This document shows, piece by piece, positions 45,585-57,034 of a stretch of 64,000 nucleotides of DNA. Location of the stretch: positions 10,810,008-10,874,007 of the forward strand of contig JAUPFP010000003.1 in NCBI GenBank assembly GCA_036925085.1, read 5' to 3'. The position numbers were made by a program, and so were the translations under genes. The stretch's first letter is position 1; each line of letters begins with the position of its first letter. Origin of the DNA: Brachycybe producta (Eukaryota; Arthropoda; Diplopoda; Playtdesmida; Andrognathidae). Under the pieces are notes generated by a model. It was not told where the DNA came from, did not search any database, and worked only from the letters and a program-made list of their open reading frames with translations.

Positions 45585-46089
45585 CACCAAAAAGTTCAAT
45601 CATCATGGCTTTTTGCTACTTCTTGATTTTTCGGTTTCTATTGTGCCGCATATTTCTCTTTTGGTTTTTCTTCTTTCTTTTCTCCATAGCACTGTCCTTG
45701 ATGGGGCTCAGCATTGTTGGTGGTGGTTGAGATTCTTTGAGAATATCAGGCATGGATCTTTTAACCCTCTTCTCAGGTGGAAAGAAGGTTACTGATAGTG
45801 TTTCTAGAGACACACCAGTTTAGTTTCCTGCCTTTTTCTTTATGCTGGCATCAGTAATATTGTCCTTTACTGAGCTTCTTTCCACAAATACTTCTTGTAA
45901 AAAAGATGACTCAGATAGTTTGTCTTTTACAGGTTGCTGTTTTTGTGGAAAGGTGGATTTCTTCGCAGGTTGAATTTGGTAAGTCTTCCTTTTTTGGTTG
46001 CTTGAAGAATGGACCAGAACACCTTTTCTTTTTAATTGAAGGTCCTTTAAAAAATTTTCAGTCTTTTTGGTGAAAGTTTCTTCCCTTAA

Positions 46090-48469
46090 CCCTTTTAGTC
46101 ACTATTGTTTACTAATAATCTGATTTAAATGAAAATTTATACAGTAACTCAGTATTTTTTTCTGATTACAAATATGTTTTTGAAGTTTTTTTTATCAATA
46201 ATCGTTAATGAGTTATTTTATGTCCAATAGAAATGACATTGTGACTTAACGCAATCGAAACAATGAAAAAATATTTATTACAATACAATATTTTTTTGGT
46301 TACATTACTTTTTATGAAAATTTGAAAAAAACAATTTGTTTCTCGTACAAAACAAAGAGAAACTACACTTTTCACACTGAATCTGTGTTTTGTATTTGCA
46401 ACCTTCGAGTTTACATCGCATCGATTTTGGAATAAAAGTTGGAAAGTGTCTCATGTTATCAAACCGAATGTTCTTCACTGGTCGATTTTCACAATGTTTT
46501 TTTCTTTGTTGTACACAAATTTCCGGATCATTTACAGGACTGTTTGAAAAACTATAACTTCTCTTCTTTCTTGATGTAGTTTGGTTGACATAAATGAGAC
46601 AATTTGCAACATTCATGCGGAATTCCATCAGTTGCATTACATTTTTGGACCTGATTTTTTCCTTTACACAATTAGCTTTGTATTCAAGCCATGAGTTGCA
46701 TATTGCCATATCAATAAAATGGAAAATGACTCTCAGAGGCCACTTTCTTCCTCTTATGAAAGTGCGATACAAGGACAACAAAAAATCCATTTTATCAACA
46801 CCACCCATAGAAGCATTATAATGTTGAATGATTTCAGGACGCTTTACTTCCAGATACTTCTTGTTTTTTTTATCCCAGCGAGAAACTTCATCTTCTTTCC
46901 CAATGCCAATGTAATTAGATGCAAGTAAAACAGAGTTGTTGTCCATCCATGAAACTATAACAATAGTTCCTTTTGCTGCAACCAACTCCTCACTCGAACC
47001 ACGACCTTTTTTTTCATTAGCTTTTCAGATGTTAGAGGGCATTTTCCAATACGGTTTTTTCGAATTGTTCCTGCAGCAAATATACCTTGAAGACGAAGCT
47101 GTTGCAACAAAGAAATGGAAGTGAAAAAGTTGTCAAAATATAGCTTGAAGTTCATCTGCTTGGGTATCGGGTTTGCAAGTGTAAGGACAACAGCTCCTGA
47201 CAGACCATATGCTTTCTGAAGATCTTCCTCAATAAAAGATGTTTTTCCTTGATATTCAAGAAAATTATACACAATACCTGACTGTCCACATAACATAAAA
47301 ATTTTGATACCCCAGGGGTTAGGTTTGCCACGAATGTATTGTTTTATACTCAGCTTACCCTTAAATGGAATCATTTGTTCATCGATTGACAACTTTTTTT
47401 CCATTGGAAGAGTTTTGATTTTGTTATGAAAAGCTGTCATAACTGGGCGGACCTTCCACATTCGGTCTTTGTTGTCATTATTTTCAAGGTTGTTAACCAA
47501 ATGAAGGTTTGAACGCAGTTTGAAGAATCTATTTAAAGTCATGTTGTCGGCAATAGTTGGTATTCTACTGAAGTTGTTCCAATATTGACGGATTCATGGA
47601 AATCCTAATGTCCCCATAAGAATGTGTATTGCAAAAAAGCTTTCATTTCTGAAGCATTGGTTGCAACTGTATGACCAGTATTTTGGATGGAGTACATATT
47701 CGTTTTTTCAGCAGCATTTTCAAAGAAGTTGTCATCAAAGTACCCTTTGAAATTCTCAAACAGTGTTTTGACAACGTCATCTTCACATTTGTTATGAACT
47801 TTCCATGTAACATCAATTGGAGGGAAATCCATTTTTTTCCATAAAAGATTAGATGGTTTGCTGGCCAGCAAGATTTCTTCCTGTTGAATTGCATCATCAT
47901 CAACATCAGATCGTGATTCAACTCCAAATTCTGGGTCTACTTCATGGTCACAATTCTCTTCAATTTCAATTTCACCATTTTCAGGTTCACATAGTTGTTT
48001 ATTATCATCTATTTCATTTTCATCATCAACTTCATCATCAATGTCTGAAAGTCCTCCATTTGCAAGCTTTTCTAAAATTTGTTCAACTAACCGAATGCTT
48101 TGATGTCCTCTGTCTGGCCTAACAGACTTATAAAAAAAACCACTTCCAAATGATGTACCTAAAAAATGCAAGTTTTGTTACATTGAGTCACAATGTCCAT
48201 TCTGTTGGACAACCAATTTCTTAGTGTAACAATTCATTGCAAAACAAAAAAATGCTTACCAGCCATGTGCTCACTCTCTTCAGCCATTATAAAAGAAAAT
48301 TAATTTTAATTTATTTTTGCACCACTAGATGGAAGATCAATGCTCATACATACAACTAAGTGTCCAATGAGATAGACAATGTGACTAAAACATAAATGGG
48401 GTGTTTCATTGCTTTAGAATAAATTCTCAAAGTTGATGTCTTATGAAAAGGACACAGTGACCCAAAGGG
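46090..48469 (-). mobile_element. piggyBac element 2 (TTAA both sides)
   Basis: The 2380-bp element has inverted ends CCCTTTTAGTCACTAT (46090) and, from the other side, CCCTTTGGGTCACTGT (48469). It is flanked by intact TTAA at 46086-46089 and 48470-48473. It contains one near-complete minus-strand transposase gene with an intron. It is younger than piggyBac 1: both TTAA copies are intact and there are few coding lesions. Confidence 0.96.
46305..48286 (-). pseudogene. piggyBac transposase 2, nearly intact, with intron
   Basis: Exon 1 starts at ATG 48286 (MAEESEHMAG) and ends at a donor (CTG|GTAAGC, 48260). A ~100-bp intron ends TTTTTTAG at 48159, and the frame then continues in phase with TSFGSGFFYKSVRPDRG. 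An acidic region follows. The DDD core has KLSIDEQMIPFKGKLSIKQY (Asp 1), NFKLYFDNFFTS (Asp 2) and NASMGGVDKMDFLLSLYRT (Asp 3). The C-terminal cysteine-rich domain is CKLEGCKYKTQIQCEKCSF, with a stop at 46305. Lesions are few: a shift near 47610, a TGA near 47585, and a one-base slip in an A8 run at 47003-47010. Roughly 620 residues, the usual size. Confidence 0.92.
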
Positions 48470-48574
48470 TTAAGGATCTTCTTTTTATAATCTCCTGGGC
48501 TAGATCGTAACGGATCCCCCTTTTTAGCACAATTTTGTCTGGAGCACATAATTGTTCTCCGAATGTGGCCATGT

Positions 48575-50100
48575 TAAAAATAGTTAAATTTGAAAATGAC
48601 TATGTTTATAGTATACAACAAAGTCCAAAACTTGGTGAAAACTTTACAAATGATTTTAAGACTTGAATAGTATTTTTAAGATTAGTTTACACTTTAAATA
48701 GTGATTTTTGTATTCCTAGAACTTTCCTGATTGGTTCTCATCTAGGGTCAACTGGACCAATGTTAAAATATTATGACCATAGTTCACAAAGTTTCTTCAC
48801 AACACATAATCAAATATTTCATGCAACATGCTTGTAATATGATATAGCCTGTAAAAAAAACTAAGGGTGACAAGTTTACTTTGATAATATATATTGTACT
48901 ACAGCTCAGGACAAGAATATTTTCTCCCAACATCTTCATAAGCATAAGATATAGCATAAGCAAGCACAAGCATAAGCATATAGATTATTATTAGGTTTGC
49001 TTTCCACTAAACCTTTTGCTAGAACATCCCCAAAATGTTCTTTTTAGCTTAAAGGCTCAGTAGAAAACCCTCCAACAATTTGTCAATATGTTGCCAATAC
49101 ATTTACATACAATTAAATAACAATAAAAAAATTACAATACAAAAAACATAAGGAATAAAAACATTCATGCATATAAATTCTTCAAAAGAAATGTACAGTG
49201 CATTTGTTAGGTTGATAGTTGTCATTTTCTTTATCTTCGAATATACTGTAGATAAAGAAGAATGTTGAAAATTTTTGTTTGAGACACCTGTCCCAACCTT
49301 TTAATCATTTCATATATCTTCAAACAGAAATTGAATTTCAACTTACTTGTTGTAAAAAATGCGCATTTTTAAGCTTTAGATTTTCTACTTTAACCATATA
49401 ACCCTTCTTTATATATAGGTGTAATTAATATTTTCATGCAATTTGAAAAATTTCAGTTTTTGAAAAAGTTTGCAAAGTCCTTCATGCATTAGCAAATTTA
49501 ATATTTTTATTCGCATTGAATATTAATCCTTTTTTCAGTGAAAAATGCGCCTTTTTAAGGTGTACAATATTCAAAATTCTCCAAATAAACATTGTGTATT
49601 TTGAAGTACAATTTTGAAAATTCCTTAATATTACCAAATATTTCCAAGTTATCCTTCACAAGCAAAGCATTGATCCTTAATAAGACATTTTAACCTCTGG
49701 TAGGCCTTTTGTCATTTTCTTAAATTATCTATTGAAAGTGATAGATAATTCAGAATAACCCATGTTGTTCATACTGTCTTTACCAATTATGTAGGCTTAT
49801 CACATGCATTTTTATTAATAAAAATGAAGATAATCACATAGATTTTTAAACACTTATGTTTACAAGAATTTTGGAAGAGATGGCCATGTTGCAATAACAT
49901 GCTATTCCACTATCCTCAAATACCTGATAAAATTATTATAAGAGGTTTACTAGAAGATGGCCATGTTTTAATAACATGCATTTTCCCATGCTTCTGATTT
50001 GTTTTTATTCCCCACCCTTGTGCTGCCTAGCTTACATTTTTATATTTTATATTATATTTTTTAGACTATGATTATCTAACATATTGCTTGTAAAATCACT
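48575..50100. other. gene-free AT-rich stretch
   Basis: No frame resembles a known protein. Contains recurrent AAAATGCGC(A/C)TTTTTAAG motifs (about 49355 and 49545) and the pair GATGGCCATGTTGCAATAACATGC / GATGGCCATGTTTTAATAACATGC (about 49880 and 49956), so part of it is internally repeated. Confidence 0.4.
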
Positions 50101-50103
50101 CCC

Positions 50104-50439
50104 TTATTCTCTAAAAATTCTCATTAACTCATTATCTTCCAGAACCCTACCATGAATTATTTTTTGTTCAGCTACTCTTGCTAGTTGCTGAATTTCTTCC
50201 AAACATAAGGTTTCATCTTCCCAATCTTCCTCAATCAAACTGATATTACTTGGTGTTGCATCATGCATTAATAGGTTATTGAGTATAATTGGCTTGGTAT
50301 ATCCATTATCTATAGTATTTCTATTTTTCTCACTACTATTGTTAATAATTGCCTGCATGAGGTCCTTCTTTAGTTTTTTTTTAGTTATTTTAACCCTCTT
50401 TTTTCCAAAGTTATTTTGGTTTTCTTTTTGGGGACTCAT
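50104..50439 (-). CDS. hypothetical 111-residue protein
   Basis: Uninterrupted minus-strand ORF. The start is set at the ATG at 50439 (MSPQKENQNNFGKKRVKITK); the frame extends a few codons upstream without an earlier ATG. N-terminus strongly basic (KKKLKKDL), middle Asn/Ser-rich, C-terminus acidic and helical (EEDWEDETLCLEEIQQLARV, ending NELMRIFRE). No family recognised. It lies just outside the LTR starting at 50698 and on the same strand as the split ORF at 45585-48572. Amino-acid content is not just translated AT-rich noise, but it could still be an exon, a retroelement ORF or chance. Confidence 0.4.
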   Translation of the reverse strand: MSPQKENQNNFGKKRVKITKKKLKKDLMQAIINNSSEKNRNTIDNGYTKPIILNNLLMHDATPSNISLIEEDWEDETLCLEEIQQLARVAEQKIIHGRVLEDNELMRIFRE

Positions 50440-50697
50440 TTCTAAAACATTATTCAAGACCTAAGTCCAGTAAATAAACACAATGTAATTTTCAAAATAT
50501 TTTAAAGTGAAAAAACTCCTATTTAATAAATGCTAACCATAACTAGGTCTGAGTCAATTTGATAGAAAAATTATTAACACAAAACAAAGTGAAATATATT
50601 CAATAAATATTCAATAAATTCTAAGCATCCAAGAAACATTTAACACATCAAAATTTCAAAAAAAAATAACTTTAAAATTCTGTCGACTGTGCCATTT

Positions 50698-51241
50698 TGT
50701 TGGTCGTTCTCTGGCTAGAGAGCTTTATTTTTGAGAAAAACCAACTGAGAAGAAAAAACTTAAGAGGTTGGAGGTCAATGACGACCTGTAAAGTTTCAAA
50801 TCAAATTGACTCAACCACAAATTTATGATAACAAGCTTTAATTTAAATGTAGAAATGAATTTTAACATAAAGAAATATAATATGACTGAAGGGCAAATAA
50901 GCAAATGCAAATCAATGGAAATAATAATTGATTATATTCTACTACTATGCTTACAATATGTGAAAAAGTAAGAAACTAGCTAGTTATTACTAAATAATAA
51001 AAACCAAAATTTCAGAATACATTCATATATGTGCTAGAATAGAGTATGAAATGGTACATGCAAAAAGGGTAGCTTAAGTGTTGTTTATTCAAACAAATCC
51101 TTAATACAATCAAAATAAAAAACACAATGATACACTTATATAAAAACAGCAAACCACCTACAGCATCAAATGAAGGTGAACACTTCCAAACTAGCTCTGA
51201 CTGAGTTTACTCTTGTTTCTCTTTGGAACCAACTGGCTACA
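50698..51241 (-). mobile_element. 3' LTR (544 bp) of gypsy at 51-55 kb
   Basis: TGTTGGTCGTTCTCTGG at 50698 to AACTGGCTACA at 51241 on plus; on minus it starts TGTAGCCAG. Near-identical to 43018-43561. Upstream on the minus strand, AATGGGGGAAACG is the candidate polypurine tract, followed directly by the LTR. The internal region (pol) lies to the right. The 5' LTR of this element was not found in the window, so the copy is truncated or rearranged beyond 55.3 kb. Confidence 0.82.
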
Positions 51242-51327
51242 CGAACGTTTCCCCCATTGGGAATCAAATTCGAGTGGTGAATTGTGAGCAGGGGTGTGTG
51301 AATGTTTGTAGTCACACACGTTGTAGT

Positions 51328-52448
51328 TTATTTACATTGGTGTGCATCAGCGAGTGACCAATGTGATGGTATAAACAACCAAAAGAAAAAATTTAGGTTG
51401 TATGAGTTGTTGATAGGGTTATTGATGGTTGGTTTATTGTCGTTGTAGTTATTGTGGTGAGGAGGTAGGTTCCTCTTGTTGTGGGGAGCTGGATTCTTCT
51501 CCCCCTCCAACCCTTGAACAACTGCCCTCAGTTGTTTCGGCTTGATGTTCACCGTGTCTCAAATCAGTCTTCCAAACGTATCTCCGTGCTCCAGCTCGAG
51601 CACCGTGTCGCTGATGATTTTGGTTACTGTGTAACCATCCCTGTACGAGTAACGTAGCTTCTTGGTCTCATCAGGCACGATGCATTGATTTCAAACGAGT
51701 ACTGGGTCTCCGATTTTGTACGTGTGTGGAGTCTTTCGTCTTGCATCGTAGTACTTTTTTTGTCGCAAATGGGTCTCGTGCAGGTTGGCCCTTGCGATTT
51801 CGACCTCTTCCGTGGCAACCACAGAAGGTGCTGCAGGATTTGAATCCATAACCTTGGGTAGGAGAGGTGCCCGATTGTCGATTCGTAGTCGGGGCCTCTT
51901 CCAAACATTAAGCGGTATGGTGAGAACTTTGTTGATGTATTGGTCGCGGTGTTGTAAGCGAAGGTGGCGGCTTGGAGATGGAAATACTAATCCCGCTGTC
52001 TTTTTTCAGGTGTCAGAAGTCTCTTGACGGTCTGCATTATAGTTTTGTTGGTCCTTTCCGCAAGACCGTCTCCTTGTGGAAAGTACGCTGTCGTGGTGGC
52101 GTGCTTTATTCCCAGCTCGTCACACAGCGCTTATGTCTTTAGCTGTAAAGGTGTCCCTCGGTCTGTGATTATCCTCCTGGGCATCCCGATAAGATACACG
52201 ATCGTATCTTGGAGGAAGTTCCTAGTCATTTTGGCCGACTGGCTGTGCACAGCTCGTGCGAAGCAGAATCTGGTGGCATAGTCCACCGCCAGGATGATGT
52301 GCTTGACACCACCCAGTGATTTTGGCATGGGACCGATGTAGTCGACTCTCCAGCATTCACCTAGGTCTCCAATTTCCATTTCATGGAGGAACCCGGGCAA
52401 CTTGGACTGTGGTGTCTTGCACTTTTGGCATATTTCGCACGTGCGCAC
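51328..52448 (-). pseudogene. pol: gypsy integrase (51-55 kb element)
   Basis: Minus strand. 52448-52131: zinc-domain end (RTCEICQKCKTPQSK), then the core with CWRVDYIGPMPKS (Asp 1) and GMPRRIITDRGTP (Asp 2). In another frame near 52060, GLAERTNKTIMQTVKRLL has the catalytic Glu. 51904-51671: the linker after the core (ARANLHETHLRQKKYYDA in one frame), then the C-terminal domain near 51640. The last frame, 51552-51328, reads MNIKPKQLRAVVQGLEGEKN and ends in an Asn-rich, hydrophobic tail (LNFFFWLFIPSHW). Frame breaks near 52140 and 51920 and at 51690 make it inactive. Confidence 0.9.
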
Positions 52449-52529
52449 ATACTCGATGGTGTCTTGCTTCTAGGTTGGCCAAAAGAACCGTTGGCACACC
52501 TTTTCCAATGTCTTATCCTGGCCGAAATG

Positions 52530-54180
52530 TCAGGCTTCAGGACTATCGTGTAAAAGTTTCAGAACTTCGGGTACCAGGTGTTTGGGTACCACCGTCACGA
52601 GCTTGGGTGTGACGCTGCCCTGGTAGACAAGGGCACACAAAACCTCGTCTATGATGACGTAGGTATGGTGAAGCTTGGTACTCGGGTTGTTACGAAGTTT
52701 GGCTTTGATCTGTGTCACGTTCGGGTTTCTTTCTTGCTCAACCGACCAATCCCAACCCAACGTGACTGCGTAAACCACGCTGTCGTCGAGGTCATCTGGG
52801 GTAGCCTGCAGGATCCACTCTTCAGGAACATCCACCAGACTTCGTGAAATGCAGTCCGCATCCACGTGAGTGATGCCGGCCTTGTAGACTACCGTGTAGT
52901 CGTATTCCTGGAGCAGTAGCTGCCAGCGGCCCAGGCGTCCCTGAAGTCGTTGCGCAGTTTTTAGGTAGCACAGTGCGTGATGGTCGGTGACGACAAATGC
53001 TTTGTTAAAGAGGTATGGTCTAAACTTGACGATGCCGTACACCACTGCGAGGCACTTTTTATCTGTTGTTGAATAGTTTAATTCGGCGTCTCAGAGCACT
53101 CGAGAGACACCACCCAGGATCTGCAGTTCTTTAGATGGTGACTGTTGATATAGGATAGCTCCGATGCCGTAAGCAGAGGCGTCGGTGTGCATTTTGACAG
53201 TGTAAATGCTGCTTCTCTGTCAATCGTCTATGAAAAGGGCAGCCCCTTTTTGGTCATATCCGTGAGTGGTTTAGCGATGTGGGCGAAGTTGACAATAAAT
53301 CGCCGGTAGAAACCGGCCATGCCGAAAAATCGCTTCACCTCCTTGACATTAGTAGGCACCGCTAAGTCGGAGATGGCAACCACTTTTCTTGGGTCTGGAC
53401 GCACTCCTTCTTTGGAGATGATGTGTCCCAAGTAGATGACTTCATCATAGCCGAAGAAGCTTTTCTCGGGGTGAAGCTTCAACCCCGCCTCTCTTAGGAG
53501 TCCTAGGATGCAATCCAACTTTTCCATAAACTGTTTGAAGGTCGCGCCAAATACCATGATGTTGTCTAGGTAGACTAGACAGGTTTCCCATTTGTGGCCA
53601 GCCAAAAGGATATCCAGGGCACGCTGCATAGTAGCAGGAGCGTTACGCAGACCGAAGGGCATTCGATTGAACTCTAACAGCCCACCGGGTGTGATGAACG
53701 CGGTCTTTTCCCTATCCTCTTTGGCGACCTCAAACTGCCAATAGCCAAGAGATCATTTCGAGGGTCGCGAAGATTCTCGACCCACGAAGCGAGTCTAAAG
53801 CATCATCGATTCGGGGTAGTGGTTAATTGTCTGGTTTGGTGATGTCGTTCAGGCGTCTATAGTCAACACAGAAATGCCACTGTCCATCCTTTTTCACCAA
53901 GACTACTTCTGAAGCATAAGGAGACTTGGATTCACTGGCTACTCCGGTTCGGAGCATTTCCTCAACGGTCTTTCTGATGATCTCCCGCTGTTCGGGGCCG
54001 CTTTTTCGGAGGGGTTCCCATACGGGTGCATGATCACCAGTGTCGATCCGATGTTCAGTGAGGTTGGTACATCCAAGTTCTGACGGTTCTAGCGCGAAGA
54101 CATCTCGATAGGATCTCAAAAGATCCATTAGAATGCGCCTCTGGCCATTATGTAATCTAGGCCTGAGTTGCATTGCTTCA
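52530..54180 (-). pseudogene. pol: gypsy reverse transcriptase and RNase H (51-55 kb element)
   Basis: Minus strand. 54173-53823: RT fingers (HRIDTGDHAPVWEPLRKS, then LVKKDGQWHFCVDYRRLNDI). A short break follows. 53662-53228: MPFGLRNAPATMQRALDILL, then CLVYLDNIMVFG, where the family has YLDD, so the last catalytic Asp is Asn. Next come HPEKSFFGYDEVIYLGHIIS and FFGMAGFYRRF. Next to 53220 about 55 bp are missing relative to the copy at 59665-60118. RNase H: TDASAYGIGAILYQ region near 53180, and 53045-52530 with HHALCYLKTAQRLQGRLGRW and YKAGITHVDADCISR. Dead RT by substitution and frame breaks. Confidence 0.92.
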
Positions 54181-54186
54181 TCAAAT

Positions 54187-55329
54187 TTAGCGCCTGACTT
54201 TTGTTATTATCGGGTCAGCGTTTGAAGTCGTTTTTACTTCAACCGTTTCGAAGCAGTAGTCTTTGTGTACGTGGCCTATCACTTCGCCGGAGGCCAGGGT
54301 CAATGGCTTCATAGTGGTGTTCAGGACCTCGACTAGGAAGCTGTTGCCATTACGGCCTTGCATAATGCCAGGGGCCACCCAGACCCCCCTCGAGGCTCGC
54401 AGCTTCTCGTCGGGAGAGACCACGAAAAGATCTTGGTCCGTGAGGATCCTATAGGCCTCTACCTCCACTAGCTTTCTCCCATGGCCAGTGAGTTGCATTA
54501 GCCCTTTGACTACTAAATATTCGTCCGGTTGTTGCATAGTCTTGACTTCAATGGGAGCGGTGTCCGTCTCCCCAAGAGTGGCTGGTGTGATTTCTTCCAG
54601 AGCACTCTTGACGTACGCCTGAATACTCTGCCTTCGGAGTGCTGATTCAAAGAGGTCGTCCTCCAGATAAACTTTATTGGTCTGCATAGACACAAGGAGC
54701 TTCAGCACCCTACCCAGGTCTCGGCCTAAAATGGCGTCGGGTGGGCCAGTAATAACCAGTAGGCGGCCCATGGCAGATTGTTCGGCAATCTCCACAGTAG
54801 CGGAGACTTGCCCTGCCACGGCGATAGTGTTTCCTCCAACTCCCTCGATTCTCGGAGGGCGAGCCATAGGCTTGATGTCGAGTTGGAGCCACTTTGCAAG
54901 AGTCTCGGATATTACGCTGCCATGGGCTCCGGTGTCTACGAGCATGCTCTCGTTGCCATTGATAGTGAGTGATTTTCGGACTATCATCGCTGACACTATG
55001 ATCTCCGATCTCCACCAGGTCCCAGGTTGAATGACTGGATCTATGGTGGGTCCGAGTGGGACAGCCACACGTGATGATGCGGCATATGGTGTGCCGACTG
55101 TGCCGTATGTCTGGGATGTTGCATGGTTCCTCCATAATGCTGATGGATACGCGCTGCCCCTAGAGTGCAGAAGAGCCCTCCGAGCGGCCCCAGTTAGTCG
55201 TGGGTGAGTGTCCATTATGTTAAGGCTCGTGCAACACGTGGTGATCAATGTAAGTCGGTGTTCTGTAGGTTCGGCTGCTGATCTCGCTGTAGATCGCGGT
55301 CTTTTTGTCGGTAGCCGACACCCTCGCAC
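54187..55329 (-). CDS. pol: gypsy gag end and aspartic protease
   Basis: Open 380-codon minus-strand frame, the longest intact frame in the window. The first ~110 residues are Arg/Thr/Ser-rich, probably the gag-protease linker. The retropepsin domain follows: ESMLVDTGAHGSVISETLAK carries the D-T-G active site, EGVGGNTIAVAGQV the flap side, and AILGRDLGRVLKLL the C-terminal hydrophobic-GRD block. A C-terminal region of ~190 residues links to RT. Retropepsins cleave the Gag-Pol polyprotein in the particle. The true N-terminus is uncertain, since gag with a zinc knuckle is not found upstream. A stop at 54187 separates it from RT, so a read-through or a lesion would be needed to join them. Confidence 0.85.
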   Translation of the reverse strand: MRGCRLPTKRPRSTARSAAEPTEHRLTLITTCCTSLNIMDTHPRLTGAARRALLHSRGSAYPSALWRNHATSQTYGTVGTPYAASSRVAVPLGPTIDPVIQPGTWWRSEIIVSAMIVRKSLTINGNESMLVDTGAHGSVISETLAKWLQLDIKPMARPPRIEGVGGNTIAVAGQVSATVEIAEQSAMGRLLVITGPPDAILGRDLGRVLKLLVSMQTNKVYLEDDLFESALRRQSIQAYVKSALEEITPATLGETDTAPIEVKTMQQPDEYLVVKGLMQLTGHGRKLVEVEAYRILTDQDLFVVSPDEKLRASRGVWVAPGIMQGRNGNSFLVEVLNTTMKPLTLASGEVIGHVHKDYCFETVEVKTTSNADPIITKVRR

Positions 55330-57034
55330 TCTTATACACTGAGTGACGATGGTTTACCTACGTTTAATAAAGATGGTATCGTTGTTTGAGTGGCTGTGTT
55401 GATGTTAGTGTTGTTCTTCAGTTGGGTATGACAATCTTAACTGGTATAGAGCATCTGTAAATTCTTTACTGTGTCAGTTTTTGGAAGGATCTCTCTCGAC
55501 ACGTGGTATTTGGCGACCACGTGGAGGTTATAAGAATTCCCAAAAGTCTCAATAAAGAAACAGCAGATGTACAATGCAATCTCGAGCGTGGTGCACCACC
55601 CAATCGATATTGCACTACGGAAAGTGAATTGGAAATGAAAGAGTATTGCAGTTGCCTGAAGAAAAGGCAAGCAATACGAAGAGTAAAGCTAGAGCACGGT
55701 GACCGCACTTTTAGCTTTACTGGAAAGCAAGAATTAAGAATGTGTGTGTAGAGAACACACAAAGAAACGAAGTTCAAGATGGCTGAACTTTCTAAAGAAG
55801 AACAAACAAAGGAAAAGTTCAAGCTGGCTGAACTTTTCACAGAAGCAAGAAAAGAAAGCTGATTTACTTAAAAGTATAAAACTTAGGTGCGGCTGCCGCA
55901 CGTCAAAAGTTTTAATTTAGATTTATTAGAAAAAGTAAATCAGTGCAGAAATGGAAGAGTGTTCACAAGCTAAGTGCTTGGTGAACCAGAAGAAATGTTC
56001 AGACTGTTGAAATTTTGTCCTCACTGCTGGATGGCTCTGGATAGAAAGACAGAGTCAGTGCCTAGTGAGGTACTATGTTGAGTAGAATGAAGAGGTCCGT
56101 AGGTGGCGCTGGTGTGGCCACTTCCGGTTCAGTTTATTGCAATGTCCAAAAATTGATGGCTTGAAGATTTCCTTCGCGGCACATTTTTTTGGTGGCCAGG
56201 AGGAAGAACACGAAAAGAGAGAAAATTCAAAGAAAAAGTTTTCTCTGACAAAAACAACTCCACCAGGGGGCGCGTAAGTGCAACCCTCTGGAAGAGAAGA
56301 GAGAAGAAAACACAAAAAGATGAGAAAGTTACAACAATGTTCTCACATGGAGCGAAACACCGCTCCATTGGCGCTTTTTGAAGTGTCCGGTCGATTCAAG
56401 ATGGCGGCCGGGCTTCAGTGCTGTCCAATGGAGAAAGTTCATATGAGGCTGCATTGAGGTGATGATGATGAAGCAATTGAAGAACATGACTTGGGACAAG
56501 AGGGTCACAAGGGAAACACAATGTGAAAGCAAGGAACAAAGAGAAAGAGGGGGGACAAGAAAGTCCCACGTGGCTAGATAAAAGTGTGTTTAAGCTCGTA
56601 AGCCCCTAACAATGATATGGAGTTAGGACGAAAACTTGCTTGAAAATTAAAGATGAAGAATGAAGATAATAGGGGCTTTTAAAAGACACACACGTCCTTT
56701 AAAAGGCCTATTAATAGGTGGAAAGATAAGTAGCTGAGATTTATTTGCTCACCTCACAATGATACGGAGTTTCGGCTGAACAAACTCCTCTCGGAGAGTA
56801 AAAAGAATGTTTGAAGTGTTGCCCACACACCAACCAATGATATGGAGGAGGGTCGAGTGGGTTTCACTTCGAAAATTAAAGAAGAGTGAAGGTAACAGTG
56901 GGTGATGATGAAAACATAAAACACAAACACGAACAACGACGGAAACACGTGTGTCACAACAATTGTCCCCTCGGTTCCCGAGTGCTAAGCGGTTGGCAGA
57001 CAAAAGTTCTTTCCCACGTGTCTCTAAGACGAAG
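55330..57034. other. unassigned stretch with a possible primer-binding site
   Basis: At about 55510 the plus strand reads TTTGGCGACCACGTGG, which resembles the TGGCGACC primer-binding site found after the 5' LTR of many arthropod gypsy elements. If so, a plus-oriented element starts here, but no gag or pol follows on the plus strand. The remaining DNA, including GC-rich patches near 56100-56420, carries no recognisable gene. Confidence 0.35.

Larger units (their letters stand above)
45585..48572 (-). pseudogene. unknown basic-protein ORF split by piggyBac 2
   Basis: An ATG at 48572 in strong Kozak context (AACATGG) opens a minus-strand frame, MATFGEQLCAPDKIVLKRGI, that runs to the TTAA where piggyBac 2 is inserted. 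On the far side (46085 downward) the same register continues in frame: REETFTKKTENFLKDLQLKR, then Lys/Ser/Gln-rich sequence, to IELFGEDSD near 45585. Two stops (about 45822 and 45616) interrupt about 210 codons. The protein is basic with a short acidic end and no domain I recognise. It may be a host exon or an accessory ORF of an unidentified element. The in-frame fit across the insertion makes it unlikely to be chance. Confidence 0.5.

Noticed and set aside
54677..55030. 117-codon plus-strand frame
   Set aside because: Shadow of the intact protease frame on the opposite strand.
55503..55751. 82-codon plus-strand frame after the possible primer-binding site, as gag
   Set aside because: No gag features, and the pol on this stretch is on the opposite strand.
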